Assembly: GCA_013214025.1 (NCBI GenBank)
Contig: JABSRN010000008.1
Coordinates: 62,001 to 126,000 of the forward strand
Direction of reading: 5' to 3'
Origin: Polyangiaceae bacterium
GTDB lineage: Bacteria > Myxococcota_A > Polyangia > Polyangiales > Polyangiaceae
DNA length: 64,000 bases
A model generated the notes under the pieces. The model worked only from the letters and a program-made list of their open reading frames with translations. It had not been told where the DNA came from and made no database searches. A program made the translations under genes and the position numbers. Positions 8,839-18,601 of the stretch are shown piece by piece. Position 1 is the first letter of the stretch; every line of letters begins with the position of its first letter.

Positions 8839-10053
8839 ATGGAGCCCCTAGACGCAAGCCTGGACGAATCTGAAATCGAGATGCCCGCTGAGCCGATGTT
8901 GCTCAACGTGGGCCCCGCTCACCCCTGCATGCACGGCACCGTCCGATGCGTAATGGAACTGAGCGGAGAGACCATCGAGAAGGTCGACGTGCAGGTCGGA
9001 TACTTGCACCGCGGTTTCGAAAAAATGTGCGAGCGCGGCACCTGGTCCCAGGTGTTCCCCTACGTGGACCGCGCCAACTATGTCTCTCCGATGTTGAACA
9101 ACGTCGGTTTCGCCCTCGCTTGCGAGAAGCTGTTGGGCATCGAGGTGCCGGCCCGCTGTGCTTACTACCGTGTGGCCTTGGGCGAGCTGGCCCGCATCGC
9201 GGACATTCTGACCTGCGATGGCGCCATGGCGATGGAGCTCGGAGCCTTCACCCCCTTTCTGTGGATGATCAAAGGCCGTGAGATGATCTGGGACCTCTTC
9301 GAAGAGGAAACCGGCGCTCGCATGACCCATAGTTTTGGTCGCATTGGCGGGATGGCCCACGCGCCGACAGAGGGTTTCAAAGAGACTGCGACCGCCACCG
9401 TCGATCAGGTGTGCAGCATCGTAGAAGAAGTCGAACGGCTGCTTCTTGGTAACCGCATCTTCTTGGACCGGCTTCAGGACGTGGGTCGCGTCAGCAAAGA
9501 GGACGCGATTTCTCTCGGCTGGACGGGTCCTTGCCTGCGGGCGAGCGGCGTTCCCTACGACGTGCGCAAAGCTCACCCCTACTCCCGCTACGAGGAGTTC
9601 GAGTTTGAGATCCCCGTCGGCACCAATGGCGATTGTTACGATCGTTTCATGGTGCGGCTCGAAGAGCTCCGTCAAAGCGCGAGCATCGTTCGCCAAGCTC
9701 TAGAGAAAATGCCCGACGACGGCCCGGTGAACGTGAACGACCCCCGAGTCGTGCTGCCGCCCAAAGAAGAGGTGTACAACACCATCGAAGGCACCATCCG
9801 GCACTTTAAGATCATCATGGAGGGCCTCAAGCTCCCCGCTGGTGAAGTCTACGGATACACCGAGGCCGGCAACGGCGAGCTGGGTTTTTACCTGGTGAGC
9901 GACGGCAGCGGAACACCCTACCGGGTGCGGATCCGTCCCCCTTGCTTCTTGGTAACCGCTGGTCTCGAACGAGTGATTACCGGTGAGATGATATCTGATG
10001 TGGTGCCGTGTTTCGGCTCCCTGAACATGATCGGTGGCGAGTGCGACCGCTAG
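8839..10053 (+). CDS. nuoD: NADH-quinone oxidoreductase subunit D
   Basis: A 404-residue homologue of the 49-kDa subunit, which forms most of the quinone pocket with NuoB. Recognisable blocks include GPAHPCMHGTVR near residue 28 (most family members have HPSTHG here, so Ser-Thr is replaced by Cys-Met), GYLHRGFEK, DRANYVSPM, RIADILTCDGAMAMELGAFTP, GGMAHAP and the C-terminal GSLNMIGGECDR (usually GEVDR). The catalytic His of HGTVR is kept. The ATG follows GAGGAC by five bases. The deviations at the quinone-site loop are worth noting together with the altered NuoH. Confidence 0.95.
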   Translation: MEPLDASLDESEIEMPAEPMLLNVGPAHPCMHGTVRCVMELSGETIEKVDVQVGYLHRGFEKMCERGTWSQVFPYVDRANYVSPMLNNVGFALACEKLLGIEVPARCAYYRVALGELARIADILTCDGAMAMELGAFTPFLWMIKGREMIWDLFEEETGARMTHSFGRIGGMAHAPTEGFKETATATVDQVCSIVEEVERLLLGNRIFLDRLQDVGRVSKEDAISLGWTGPCLRASGVPYDVRKAHPYSRYEEFEFEIPVGTNGDCYDRFMVRLEELRQSASIVRQALEKMPDDGPVNVNDPRVVLPPKEEVYNTIEGTIRHFKIIMEGLKLPAGEVYGYTEAGNGELGFYLVSDGSGTPYRVRIRPPCFLVTAGLERVITGEMISDVVPCFGSLNMIGGECDR

Positions 10054-10084
10054 GGTCGGCACTTCATTTAGGAACTTAATTCAG

Positions 10085-11686
10085 ATGCCTAGCTTCAAAC
10101 TGGACGGTCGAGACGTCGAATTTTCACCCGGTGAAACTGTCATTGAGGCAGCTCGCAAAGCGGGCGTGGATATCCCTCATTACTGTTGGCACCCGGGGCT
10201 CAGCGTCGCGGCCAACTGTCGCATGTGTTTGGTCGAGGTGGGCCCGCCCCCCGGTCGCCCGGCACTGATGCTCAACGTGCTTGAGTACGACGCCGAAAAG
10301 GGCGAGTACATCGATGCCAAAAAGCCGAAGCTTCAGCCGTCCTGCCAACTCGGCGCCGTCGAGGGCATGGAGGTCAAGAGCGAGAGCAGCGAACACGTCA
10401 AGCGCGCCAGGGCCGCCGTGCAAGAGATGTTGCTGCTCAACCACCCCGTGGATTGTCCGATCTGCGACCAAGCTGGCGAGTGCCGTTTGCAGGACTACTG
10501 GTTGGAGCACCAGAGCACCGACAAGCGCATGAAGGACGAGACAATCCGTAAGCCCAAGGCGCAGGATTTTGGTCCCACCATTGTTTACGACGCAGAGCGC
10601 TGCATTGTTTGCACCCGCTGTATTCGATTCTCCGAAGAGATCGCGAAGGATCCCGTTCTCGACCTACGAGACCGGGGCAACCTGGCCGAAGTGGTGGTCG
10701 CACCGGGACGCGAGCTCGATCACGACTACACACTGATGACCGAGCACGTGTGCCCGGTCGGCGCGCTCACAGCCAAGGACTTCCGCTTCAAGGCGCGGGT
10801 CTGGTTCTTGAGAAGCTCTCAGAGCATTTGCCAAGGTTGTTCAACGGGCTGCAACGCCTTCCTCGACTACGATCCCCGGGATCAGACGGTTTATCGCCAT
10901 CGCCCCCGAGAGAACGCCGAGGTCAACAAGTTCTGGATGTGTGACAAGGGCATGCTCGACTACCGCCGTATCCACGAGAATCGTCTGCTCGAGCCAACCA
11001 TCAGTGGCAAGAGCGCCGACGTGGGCGCGGCTCTAGAAAAAGCCGTCGAGCTGCTTAAGGACGTGGACTCCGACAAGTTGGCAGTGGTGCTGAGCGCCCA
11101 GCATTCCAACGAGGACAACTTCGCATTGCTCACTTTGGCCCAAGAGCACCTCGGCTCGAAAGCGTTGTTTCTCGCGGCGCGCCCCTCGGGACCTGCTGAC
11201 GACATCTTGATAAACGCCGACAAGAACCCGAATACGGCGGGTGCCACGGCAGTGTGTGGTTCGACCCCACCGAAGTCTTTCAGCGAGCTGCTGACGGCGA
11301 TTGGTTCCGGTAAAATCAGTCACGTATTGGCGCTCTCCGCCGACGTAGAAGAGGACCTCTCGCCGCTATCGGATCTCAAGGCACTGGTTGTGCTTTCGAC
11401 CCACGATGTTGGTCTGGCTAAAGCCGCCACAGTGGCCCTCCCAGCAAGTAGCTGGGCCGAATGCGACGGTACCTTCGTTAACGAAAAGGGCGCATCCCAA
11501 GCCAGCGAGTCGGCGATCAAACCTCAGGGCGCCTCACGCCCGGCTTGGAAGCTAGCTGGCGCCATCGGAATGCGCCTCGGCAAATCCACTCCTTGGAAGA
11601 GTCTCGATGACTTCCGCGGAGCGGTGAACTCGGACGCGGCAGCAGCTGGCGTCGATGTCGGCGTCCAGCCGGGAGCCTCAGCATGA
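10085..11686 (+). CDS. nuoG: NADH-quinone oxidoreductase subunit G (short form)
   Basis: A 533-residue iron-sulfur subunit, much shorter than the roughly 900 residues of E. coli NuoG. The N-terminal 2Fe-2S ligands are C34, C45, C48 and, after an insertion, C87. Next come the His-Cys3 4Fe-4S site (HPVDCPICDQAGEC), a further 4Fe-4S site (CIVCTRC with the later CPVGA) and, in the molybdopterin-like domain, a C-x2-C-x3-C-x29-C tetrad (from CQGCSTGC to WMCDKG) that resembles cluster N7. The rest of the molybdopterin-oxidoreductase domain is reduced. The start is the ATG at 10085 after GGAA (10071-10074). nuoE and nuoF, which usually sit just before nuoG, are missing here. It overlaps nuoH by four bases (ATGA). 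Confidence 0.94.
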   Translation: MPSFKLDGRDVEFSPGETVIEAARKAGVDIPHYCWHPGLSVAANCRMCLVEVGPPPGRPALMLNVLEYDAEKGEYIDAKKPKLQPSCQLGAVEGMEVKSESSEHVKRARAAVQEMLLLNHPVDCPICDQAGECRLQDYWLEHQSTDKRMKDETIRKPKAQDFGPTIVYDAERCIVCTRCIRFSEEIAKDPVLDLRDRGNLAEVVVAPGRELDHDYTLMTEHVCPVGALTAKDFRFKARVWFLRSSQSICQGCSTGCNAFLDYDPRDQTVYRHRPRENAEVNKFWMCDKGMLDYRRIHENRLLEPTISGKSADVGAALEKAVELLKDVDSDKLAVVLSAQHSNEDNFALLTLAQEHLGSKALFLAARPSGPADDILINADKNPNTAGATAVCGSTPPKSFSELLTAIGSGKISHVLALSADVEEDLSPLSDLKALVVLSTHDVGLAKAATVALPASSWAECDGTFVNEKGASQASESAIKPQGASRPAWKLAGAIGMRLGKSTPWKSLDDFRGAVNSDAAAAGVDVGVQPGASA

Positions 11687-13494
11687 ACGAGATTGAATTG
11701 CGCGAGTGGCTCGAGACCTGGGCCTGGACCCTCTTGCCCTACCTACTCATGTTGGGCAAATCTATATTCGCCGGCGCCGGCTTCTCCATGAACCTGGCGG
11801 TGTTGCTCACTTGGACAGACCGTCGTTACGGATCCATGCTTCAAGATCGCATCGGTCCGGACCGCGCGGTTGTGTACATGCCCAAGATGGTGGCTAGAGG
11901 CGGCGCCTTCGTTCCGGCTCTGCTGACCGGCGGAGCCGTGGTCGCCTACGCCAAGTTCGGCGTCGACAATATCAGCGCAGCCCAAGCGTTTTTCATGAGC
12001 CAACTCGCCATCTTCATGGCTTGGTTCACCCTGATGATCATCACGGACGCCGTACACAATCGCGGCGTGCGTAATCCCTTCGACCAGTTCCTGGCCGCCG
12101 TCCGAAACCCCCGAGACATGGTCTACGGTGGTTTTGCCGCGCATGTCTTTGCTCTCCTAGTGCTCGTCGGTGCCGGAACCGGCCCAGGTCACGTTCGCGA
12201 GTTTCTGTTCTTCGGCGGTACGGGAGTTCTGTTCGTGAGCATCATCGGTGGTGCCGGCTACGCAGCTGCGCAGATGGTCGAGGACCAAATCGGTCTGCGT
12301 CTGCTGGGCCTGCTGCACCCCGCGGCGGACGGTCTCAAGAGCATCTTCAAAGAAGACTTCGTCCCCGAGGACGCGGACAAGCTACTTCACGGCCTGGCCC
12401 CGTTCATTGCCTTCTTCCCGACCCTGGTGGTTCTGGCCATCGTCCCCTTCGGTGACACGCTGTGTTTCGAAGCCCGGGAAAATGGCGCGGTCGACATCTT
12501 TAAGCTGTTGCCCATCGTGCCTCGCGACGGTGTTTGCACCGATGCAGCCATCCAACTCCAGGTGGTCGATCTCAACATCGGCGTTCTCTACTTCTTCGCG
12601 CTGGCTGGCACCGGCATCGTGGGAGCCGCGCTCGCCGGTTGGGCGAGTAACAACAAGTACAGTCTGATGGGCGGCCTGCGCGCTGCCGGTCAGATGGTCT
12701 CCTACGAGGTGACCCTAGGTCTGACTCTCGTCGGCGCCATCATGATTTACGGCACTGTTCAGGTCGACGACATGGTTCGCTGGCAGGTCGAGAACACCTG
12801 GGGCGTCTTCGTTCAGCCCTTGGCGTTCGTCCTCTTTTTCGCCGCTGCCGTCGCCGAATCCAAGCGTATCCCCTTCGACATTCCCGAAGGCGAGAGCGAG
12901 CTCGTGGCGGGTTATTTCCTCGAGTACTCCGGGATGAAGTTCTCGATGTTTTTCCTCGGGGAGTACATCGCGGTCGTTACCTCGAGCGCTCTGATGGTCG
13001 CCATCTTCTTCGGCGGCTGGCACATCCCCTTCCTGTACCGGGACGGCATCACGATGTCTTTCGGCGACAGCATGATCTTCCACTACGGCATGAGCCACGG
13101 GCTGGTGGTTCTCATCGGCTTCCTCGCCTTTATCGTCAAGAGCATCGGTCTTTGCATGCTGCAGCTGACCATCCGTTGGACGCTGCCGCGTTTCCGTTAC
13201 GACCAGCTCATGAAGCTCGGTTGGCGCATGCTCTTGCCGCTGTCCCTCGCCAACATTCTCGCCACCGGCGTGGTGGTCCTCGCTCTCGATAGCGCGGGTA
13301 CCTCGGTCAACAGCGCGTTGACACTACTCTGCGACTTCACCGAGCTCTTCCTCGTTGGCGGAGCGGCGGTCATCTTCGTGCTGGTTGTGCGATTCCTTCT
13401 CCAGCCCGCTGAGCATCGCCGGGTCGTGGCCAGCACCTCTGCCAAGTACGCCGAGGCCGCAGGCGGAACCCTCACCGCCAAGATGGGAGCCTAG
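11683..13494 (+). CDS. nuoH: NADH-quinone oxidoreductase subunit H with large membrane insertion
   Basis: A 603-residue protein where family members are commonly 320-430. The membrane subunit forms the quinone tunnel. The canonical early motif is split: its first half, a D-R-R-x9-R-I-G-P-D-R-A stretch, is at 46-62, while its second half, GLLHPAADGLKSIFKEDF, only appears at 209-226. The roughly 145 residues between contain four hydrophobic stretches (about 76-92, 103-121, 147-164, 174-197). After that the protein is normal: LNIGVLYFFALAGTG, GWASNNKYSLMGGLRAAGQM, ESKRIPFDIPEGESELVAGY. A loop at about 260-290 has two cysteines and is also longer than usual. There is no frameshift or stop, and flanking gene overlaps are tight, so the insertion looks genuine. 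The ATG overlaps nuoG. Confidence 0.92.
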   Translation: MNEIELREWLETWAWTLLPYLLMLGKSIFAGAGFSMNLAVLLTWTDRRYGSMLQDRIGPDRAVVYMPKMVARGGAFVPALLTGGAVVAYAKFGVDNISAAQAFFMSQLAIFMAWFTLMIITDAVHNRGVRNPFDQFLAAVRNPRDMVYGGFAAHVFALLVLVGAGTGPGHVREFLFFGGTGVLFVSIIGGAGYAAAQMVEDQIGLRLLGLLHPAADGLKSIFKEDFVPEDADKLLHGLAPFIAFFPTLVVLAIVPFGDTLCFEARENGAVDIFKLLPIVPRDGVCTDAAIQLQVVDLNIGVLYFFALAGTGIVGAALAGWASNNKYSLMGGLRAAGQMVSYEVTLGLTLVGAIMIYGTVQVDDMVRWQVENTWGVFVQPLAFVLFFAAAVAESKRIPFDIPEGESELVAGYFLEYSGMKFSMFFLGEYIAVVTSSALMVAIFFGGWHIPFLYRDGITMSFGDSMIFHYGMSHGLVVLIGFLAFIVKSIGLCMLQLTIRWTLPRFRYDQLMKLGWRMLLPLSLANILATGVVVLALDSAGTSVNSALTLLCDFTELFLVGGAAVIFVLVVRFLLQPAEHRRVVASTSAKYAEAAGGTLTAKMGA

Positions 13495-13498
13495 AATT

Positions 13499-14155
13499 AT
13501 GCAAACCGAACCGCTCGGACCGAACAAAGTCGTCGGCAAAGTCATCGCTCGCGGCGAACGCAAGGCGTCCGTCCAGACCTACGTACCTGAAATTGCGAAG
13601 GGTCTGGCCATCACCGTCGGTCACTTCTTCAAGAACACCAAAGAGATGGTGTTGGGTCAGCGCAACGACCCGACTTTGGAAGCGATCAGCGATGGCATCA
13701 ACACCATCAGCTATCCCGAGCAGCGCCGGCCCTACCCGGACCGATTCCGTGGGCAGCACCGCTTGATGCACCGCGAAGACGGTTCTTCCCGTTGTGTGGC
13801 GTGTCTCTGCTGTTCCACGGCTTGTCCAGCGCAGTGCATCCATATCGAAGCGGGGGAGTACCCCGAAGGTGACGAACGACGCGGGTACGAGCGTTTCCCC
13901 ACGCGCTTCGTCATCGACGAGTTGCGCTGTGTTTTCTGCGGATTCTGCGTCGAAGCCTGTCCCTGCGATGCGATTCGTATGGATACCGGATTGCATCCCA
14001 CCCCTTACGATTCCCGTGAGCAGTTCATCTACGAGAAGGACTTGCTCATGAGCTTCAAGGGCCGTGACGGATCGCAAGTGACCGACAACCTTCGGGCTGA
14101 GCCCGGCGAAGACGCGCATCCCGGCATCGCTCGGGACAAGGTCGGTCGTCACTGA
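13499..14155 (+). CDS. nuoI: NADH-quinone oxidoreductase subunit I
   Basis: A 218-residue two-cluster ferredoxin-like subunit that relays electrons from NuoG to NuoB. The two 4Fe-4S motifs are CVACLCCSTACP (with an extra Cys after the second ligand) and CVFCGFCVEACP. The start is the ATG at 13499, four bases after the nuoH stop; this yields the usual N-terminus, although the frame stays open upstream into nuoH. It is the last nuo gene of this cluster: gatB follows 19 bases later, and nuoJ-N must lie elsewhere if the complex is complete. Confidence 0.95.
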   Translation: MQTEPLGPNKVVGKVIARGERKASVQTYVPEIAKGLAITVGHFFKNTKEMVLGQRNDPTLEAISDGINTISYPEQRRPYPDRFRGQHRLMHREDGSSRCVACLCCSTACPAQCIHIEAGEYPEGDERRGYERFPTRFVIDELRCVFCGFCVEACPCDAIRMDTGLHPTPYDSREQFIYEKDLLMSFKGRDGSQVTDNLRAEPGEDAHPGIARDKVGRH

Positions 14156-14174
14156 ACGCGTTTAGGCAGTTCTC

Positions 14175-15614
14175 ATGACTCAATACGAGCCCGTCATTGG
14201 CCTCGAGGTGCACGCCCAGCTTCTCACCAAGACGAAGTTGTTTTGCGGCTGCAGCACTGCGTTTGGTTCCAAGCCGAACTCCAATGTGTGCCCCGTGTGT
14301 TTGGGCCTTCCCGGCGCGTTGCCCGTCGCCAATGATGAAGCGCTTCGTCTCGCAGTTCGTGCGGGCATCGCCCTCGATCTGACGATCAACCAGACAAGCA
14401 TCTTCGCGCGCAAGCAGTACTTCTATCCCGATCTACCCAAGGGTTATCAGATCAGTCAGTACGAGGAGCCCTACTCCAGTGATGGTCATCTTGATGTTGA
14501 GGTAGAGGGCGTCAAGACTCGCATCGGTATCACCCGCATTCATATGGAAGAGGACGCTGGCAAGAGCACCCATGGGGTAGGTGGCGATTCAGTCGTCGAT
14601 TTGAACCGCGCGTGCACACCGTTGATCGAGATCGTTAGCGAGCCCGACATTCGATCCAGTGCGGAAGCCGCGGCTTATCTGCGGGTTCTGCGCGACATTC
14701 TTGTTTCTATCGGCGTCAACGACGGCAACTTGGAGGAAGGCAGCTTTCGTTGTGATGCCAACGTCTCCATACGTCCGGTAGGTCAAGAAAAGTTCGGAAC
14801 CCGAGCGGAGCTGAAGAATCTAAACTCCTTCCGTTTTGTCCAGCGAGCCATCGACGTAGAGATTGCACGACAAACTGCGATTCTGGATGCCGGAGGCGAG
14901 GTGGTCCAAGAGACCCGATCCTTCGATCCCGATACCTCGAAGACCCGCAGCTTGCGCGCCAAGGCAGACGCTCATGACTATCGCTATTTTCCGGAACCGG
15001 ATTTGCCGCCGGTGGTCATTTCTGACGAAATGATCGAAGAACAACGGGCCATGATCGGCGAATTGCCCCGAACGCGAAAGGCCCGCTACATGTCGGAGTT
15101 CGGATTGTCAGACCAGGCGGCATCGACGTTGACTGGTCACCCCGATCAGGTCGCTTTTTTCGAAGGGGTGATCTCCACCGAGGGCACCACCAAGATCGAT
15201 CCGAAGAAGGTGGCCAACTGGATGCTGACGGAGCTTCAGCGGGACATCGTCACTGAACGCCAGCAGATCCACTTCCCCGTGAGCCCTGCGCAATTGGCCG
15301 AGCTCATCGTTTTGGTGGACAGCGACAAGATCAGCGGCAAACAGGCCAAAGAGGTGTACGCGGGCATCGTCAAAACCGACACCAGCCCGTCCACCTTCGT
15401 AAAAGAACACGGCATGGAAGTCGTCTCCGACGAGGGCGAGCTTTTGGCGATCTGCGAGGAAGTGGTCGCCAAGAGCGAGAAGCAGGTTGCCCAATACCGA
15501 GCTGGTAAGAAGGGGGTGGTCGGCTTCTTCGTCGGTCAGGTCATGAAGGCCACTCGCGGTCAGGCGAACCCGAAGATGGTCAACCAGATCCTGACTCGCT
15601 TACTTGAGGGCTAA
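14175..15614 (+). CDS. gatB: Asp-tRNA(Asn)/Glu-tRNA(Gln) amidotransferase subunit B
   Basis: A 479-residue GatB of normal length. It starts [18 protein letters not shown] and has the zinc-site cysteines CGC (near 32) and CPVCLG (near 45), followed by the kinase-like amidation core ([44 protein letters not shown]) and the helical and YqeY-like tRNA-binding tail ending [13 protein letters not shown]. In the GatCAB complex, GatB phosphorylates misacylated Glu-tRNA(Gln) or Asp-tRNA(Asn) before amidation in the cytosol. gatA and gatC are not in the window. It is transcribed with nuoI before it and mtnA two bases after it. Confidence 0.97.
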   Translation: MTQYEPVIGLEVHAQLLTKTKLFCGCSTAFGSKPNSNVCPVCLGLPGALPVANDEALRLAVRAGIALDLTINQTSIFARKQYFYPDLPKGYQISQYEEPYSSDGHLDVEVEGVKTRIGITRIHMEEDAGKSTHGVGGDSVVDLNRACTPLIEIVSEPDIRSSAEAAAYLRVLRDILVSIGVNDGNLEEGSFRCDANVSIRPVGQEKFGTRAELKNLNSFRFVQRAIDVEIARQTAILDAGGEVVQETRSFDPDTSKTRSLRAKADAHDYRYFPEPDLPPVVISDEMIEEQRAMIGELPRTRKARYMSEFGLSDQAASTLTGHPDQVAFFEGVISTEGTTKIDPKKVANWMLTELQRDIVTERQQIHFPVSPAQLAELIVLVDSDKISGKQAKEVYAGIVKTDTSPSTFVKEHGMEVVSDEGELLAICEEVVAKSEKQVAQYRAGKKGVVGFFVGQVMKATRGQANPKMVNQILTRLLEG

Positions 15615-15616
15615 GG

Positions 15617-16744
15617 GTGGCGGGTGTTCCTCATCCAGAACCGCTCAGCTGTGCAAGCTATTCTGCGGTCGAGCTATCGCTGGATAATGATCGCGTCATC
15701 CTGTTGGAGCAGCGCGAGCTGCCCACGGTGGAGCGCTACCTCAGCTTGGCTGACTGTGCCGAGGTAGTGGCGGCCATCACCGACATGGTGGTTCGCGGCG
15801 CTCCGGCCATTGGCATCACCGCGGCCTACGGGATGGTCGTCGCCGCAGCGAAGGCCCCCCGAGAACCCTCTGATTTTTCCTCACACATGACGGCCGCGGC
15901 AGCTGGTCTCAAGGCCTCCCGCCCCACCGCTGTCAATCTGGCGTGGGCCGTCGATGCCATGCTGCAGCTGGCGCTCAGTGACGTTTGCGAGAGCGCTGAA
16001 GATCGCGTCGAGTTGCTCGCAGATCGGGCGCGCCGCATCCATCGAGATGACGTTGAGGCTTGTCGTCGAATGGGCGCCTACGGGGCCGAGCGGGTTCCGG
16101 ATGGTGCGCGAATATTGACTCATTGCAACGCGGGTGCCCTCGCCACCGGCGGCTACGGCACGGCCTTAGGCGTGATCCGAGCCGCCCACGAGCTCGGCAA
16201 AGCCATCACCGTCTTGGCGGATGAAACACGCCCCTATCTCCAGGGGGCCCGCCTCACGGCATGGGAGCTACATCGCGACGGCATTCCCGTTGAGGTGATT
16301 GCGGATTCAGCGTCCGGTGCACTCATGCGAAATGGGCAGATCGATCTCGCCGTGGTCGGATCGGACCGAGTCGCTAGCAACGGTGATGTGGCGAACAAGA
16401 TCGGTACTTACAACGTTGCGGTGCTCTGTCGAGCCCACGAACTTCCGTTCTACGTCGCCGCGCCTTGGTCTACGGTGGACATGGCTTGCGTCGATGGTAA
16501 CCATATCCCCATTGAGGAGCGGGCTGCCGAAGAGATCAGCATGAGCGGGGAGCGGCGCATGGTGGCGTCCGGTATCGGCGTGCGTAACCCCGCCTTTGAT
16601 GTCACCCCGGCATCCTTGGTGTCCGCCCTTTTCACTGAACGGGGGGTGGCATCCCCTCTGGGACCGGCGTCCTTAAACCAGATCGCGCCGCAAGTAGCTG
16701 CAAAATCCCGCGATTCTGCTATGGAAGCGAAGCGACATGTCTGA
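15617..16744 (+). CDS. mtnA: S-methyl-5-thioribose-1-phosphate isomerase
   Basis: A 375-residue protein of the MtnA/eIF2B-like family that isomerises methylthioribose-1-phosphate to the ribulose form in methionine salvage. [13 protein letters not shown] lies at 60-72, the catalytic Cys is C170 ([14 protein letters not shown]) and the catalytic Asp is D250 ([19 protein letters not shown]). The start is a GTG two bases after the gatB stop, with the ribosome-binding purines inside gatB. The gene overlaps lipA by eight bases. No other salvage-pathway gene is nearby, so its place in this operon looks like co-expression rather than pathway grouping. Translation-factor homologues share the fold, but the catalytic residues support the enzyme. 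Confidence 0.95.
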   Translation: MAGVPHPEPLSCASYSAVELSLDNDRVILLEQRELPTVERYLSLADCAEVVAAITDMVVRGAPAIGITAAYGMVVAAAKAPREPSDFSSHMTAAAAGLKASRPTAVNLAWAVDAMLQLALSDVCESAEDRVELLADRARRIHRDDVEACRRMGAYGAERVPDGARILTHCNAGALATGGYGTALGVIRAAHELGKAITVLADETRPYLQGARLTAWELHRDGIPVEVIADSASGALMRNGQIDLAVVGSDRVASNGDVANKIGTYNVAVLCRAHELPFYVAAPWSTVDMACVDGNHIPIEERAAEEISMSGERRMVASGIGVRNPAFDVTPASLVSALFTERGVASPLGPASLNQIAPQVAAKSRDSAMEAKRHV

Positions 16745-17864
16745 AGCCAGCGATCCGAATCCGTCGTCCCGCGCCTCATCCGGTGCTGGGGATGCCTCGT
16801 CATCGAGTCGCTCGTCATCGGGAAAAAAACCGCGACGCGAGCGCAAGCCCGACTGGCTCAAGGTTCGAGCGCCGGGCGGCGAAGCCTACAAGCGTATCAA
16901 AGAGACCCTCCGCAAACTCGATCTCTACACCGTGTGCGAAGAGGCTCGATGTCCCAACGTGGCCGAGTGTTGGAGCCAAGGCACGGCTACGATCATGGTG
17001 CTGGGACACACCTGTACGCGCGGGTGTCGTTTTTGCGCTGTGACAACGGGCAACCCTCGGGGCGCGGTAGATCCCCGGGAGCCGGAACACGTCGGCAAGG
17101 CGTTGGCATCCCTCGGGTTGAAGTACGTCGTGATGACCATGGTGGATCGGGACGACATGCTGGACGGCGGCGCCTCTCATTTGGCGGCCACGGTTCGAGC
17201 TCTGCGGCGGCGACAACCGGACATCTTGATCGAGACGTTGGCGGGGGATTTCAATGGTCGTCACCCTGACATCGACGTTGTCCTGGCGGCAGCACCGGAC
17301 GTCTTCGCTCACAACGTAGAGGTTCCACGACGCATGACGCCCCTCATTCGTGATGCGCGTTGTGACTACGACTTGTCCCTGGACGTGCTTCGTTATGCCA
17401 AGTCGGCGGCACCGGAACGTTTTACGAAGAGCTCGATCATGGTCGGCATCGGCGAGACGGATGATGAGGTCTTTGAGACGATGGGGGATCTCAAAGATAC
17501 GGGGGTCGACATCGTCACCCTGGGCCAATACTTGCGCCCGACGCCAAAACACGCGCCGGTGGATCGCTACGTTCACCCGGACGTCTTCGCCGCCTATGAG
17601 GCGCACGGATACTCTTTGGGGTTTCGCTTCGTCGCCTCAGGGCCATTGGTGAGATCGAGCTATCACGCCGCAGAGGCCTTCGTGGAATCGGATCACCGGA
17701 CTCCATCACGCCAGGCGACGGCGGCGGAAGAGTCATCGGACTTCGGTCCTGGAGTATCGGCAGCGGAGGTAATCGCGGCTGCCGGCGCGAGCGTGGACGG
17801 TTCCGCGTGTGCGCCGGAATCTACGGAACAGCTGATTCCGCTTAGTCGGCTCACGCGATCCTGA
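16737..17864 (+). CDS. lipA: Lipoyl synthase
   Basis: A 375-residue radical SAM enzyme that inserts two sulfurs into octanoylated lipoyl domains. The auxiliary cluster cysteines are C67, C72 and C78 (C-x4-C-x5-C) and the radical SAM cysteines are C93, C97 and C100 (C-x3-C-x2-C). The C-terminal serine ligand is in RSSYHAAE. The core is flanked by a Ser-rich N-terminal extension of about 40 residues and an unusual C-terminal extension of about 60 residues, rich in Ala, Ser and Glu, so the protein exceeds the usual 290-330. The E2 protein at 21300-22655 and the pyruvate dehydrogenase would be its clients. It overlaps mtnA by eight bases and ends the nuo-gatB-mtnA run. Confidence 0.96.
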   Translation: MSEASDPNPSSRASSGAGDASSSSRSSSGKKPRRERKPDWLKVRAPGGEAYKRIKETLRKLDLYTVCEEARCPNVAECWSQGTATIMVLGHTCTRGCRFCAVTTGNPRGAVDPREPEHVGKALASLGLKYVVMTMVDRDDMLDGGASHLAATVRALRRRQPDILIETLAGDFNGRHPDIDVVLAAAPDVFAHNVEVPRRMTPLIRDARCDYDLSLDVLRYAKSAAPERFTKSSIMVGIGETDDEVFETMGDLKDTGVDIVTLGQYLRPTPKHAPVDRYVHPDVFAAYEAHGYSLGFRFVASGPLVRSSYHAAEAFVESDHRTPSRQATAAEESSDFGPGVSAAEVIAAAGASVDGSACAPESTEQLIPLSRLTRS

Positions 17865-17951
17865 CGCCTACATGTCGTATATTGGCTACTGTGCACCAAA
17901 ATAGGCCGATCTGCCCGCCTTTGAGCCTCGGGCGGCGAAATGCCCGGAGGG

Positions 17952-17960
17952 TGGTACAAT
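17952..17960 (+). promoter_or_regulatory. Candidate extended -10 promoter for the TerB-like gene
   Basis: The sequence TGGTACAAT fits an extended -10 element (TG-n-TATAAT with one mismatch), about 80 bases upstream of the gene start at 18041. No convincing -35 box is seen at the usual distance, which extended -10 promoters may not need. Confidence 0.4.
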
Positions 17961-18040
17961 GCGGCCAGCCCACCAATATGGCCGACGGCAGCCTGCCACT
18001 GACGCGCGACCGAGATTGCGATAAGCTGGAGATCTAGGCG

Positions 18041-18601
18041 ATGATCGATAAAGGCCTCCTCGACAAAGTTGCGTTGAACTTGAGTCAGCCGCCGGCCTAC
18101 GGCGATGCCGGCTCCAAGGGTTCGATACTCGCAGTAGCCGCATCCTCCTACGGCGCGCGTCCTACCCGCACCGACCAGACCCACCCCACGGGCTTTGATC
18201 CCACCGTGGCGGCTCTGTTCGAAGCTGTAGTGGAGAGCGCCTTTCTGGTCGCGAACGCTGACGGCGTCTTCGACGAAACCGAGAAACGCGTATTTCAGCA
18301 TGTGGTGCTCGGCGCATGCCACGGCGCCGTTGAGTCGCCTCAAATTGAAGCACTCCTGGCCGACCTTGCTGAGTTGTTGGAAGAGGACGGAATGGACGAG
18401 CGCGCGAAAATGGTCGCTCGTACGATTACCCGCCTTGACCACGCCGAGGAAGTGATCCGAGTCGCTACTCTGATCGCCTACGCGTCTGAAGGCGTGAGTG
18501 CTCAAGAGCACGGTGTTCTGGAAAAACTCACCGCGGGTTTCGGCCTGGAGCCGGCGTCCCTTGAGAAGGCACTTACCGACGTAGAGTCAGCACTGAGCTG
18601 A
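18041..18601 (+). CDS. TerB-like (tellurite resistance B domain) protein
   Basis: A 186-residue soluble protein. Residues about 62-186 form an all-helical domain with the TerB pattern: AFLVANADGVFDETEKRVF early (acidic, metal-binding-like ADG-x3-E) and a second half with IAYASEGVSAQEHGVLEKL that repeats the same pattern. The N-terminal 55 residues are low in structure and rich in Ala, Ser and Thr. TerB domains are widespread and often linked to stress response or membrane-associated metal sensing; the real role of this one is unknown, and tellurite resistance should not be assumed. It is flanked by its own candidate promoter and by a 366-base region with hairpins after the stop. A direct repeat overlaps its stop codon. 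Confidence 0.75.
   Translation: MIDKGLLDKVALNLSQPPAYGDAGSKGSILAVAASSYGARPTRTDQTHPTGFDPTVAALFEAVVESAFLVANADGVFDETEKRVFQHVVLGACHGAVESPQIEALLADLAELLEEDGMDERAKMVARTITRLDHAEEVIRVATLIAYASEGVSAQEHGVLEKLTAGFGLEPASLEKALTDVESALS

Noticed and set aside
8848-9696. Long minus-strand frame opposite nuoD
   Set aside because: It is an antisense shadow of nuoD, with His/Val-biased composition that follows from the codon bias of the real gene, and no start signal.
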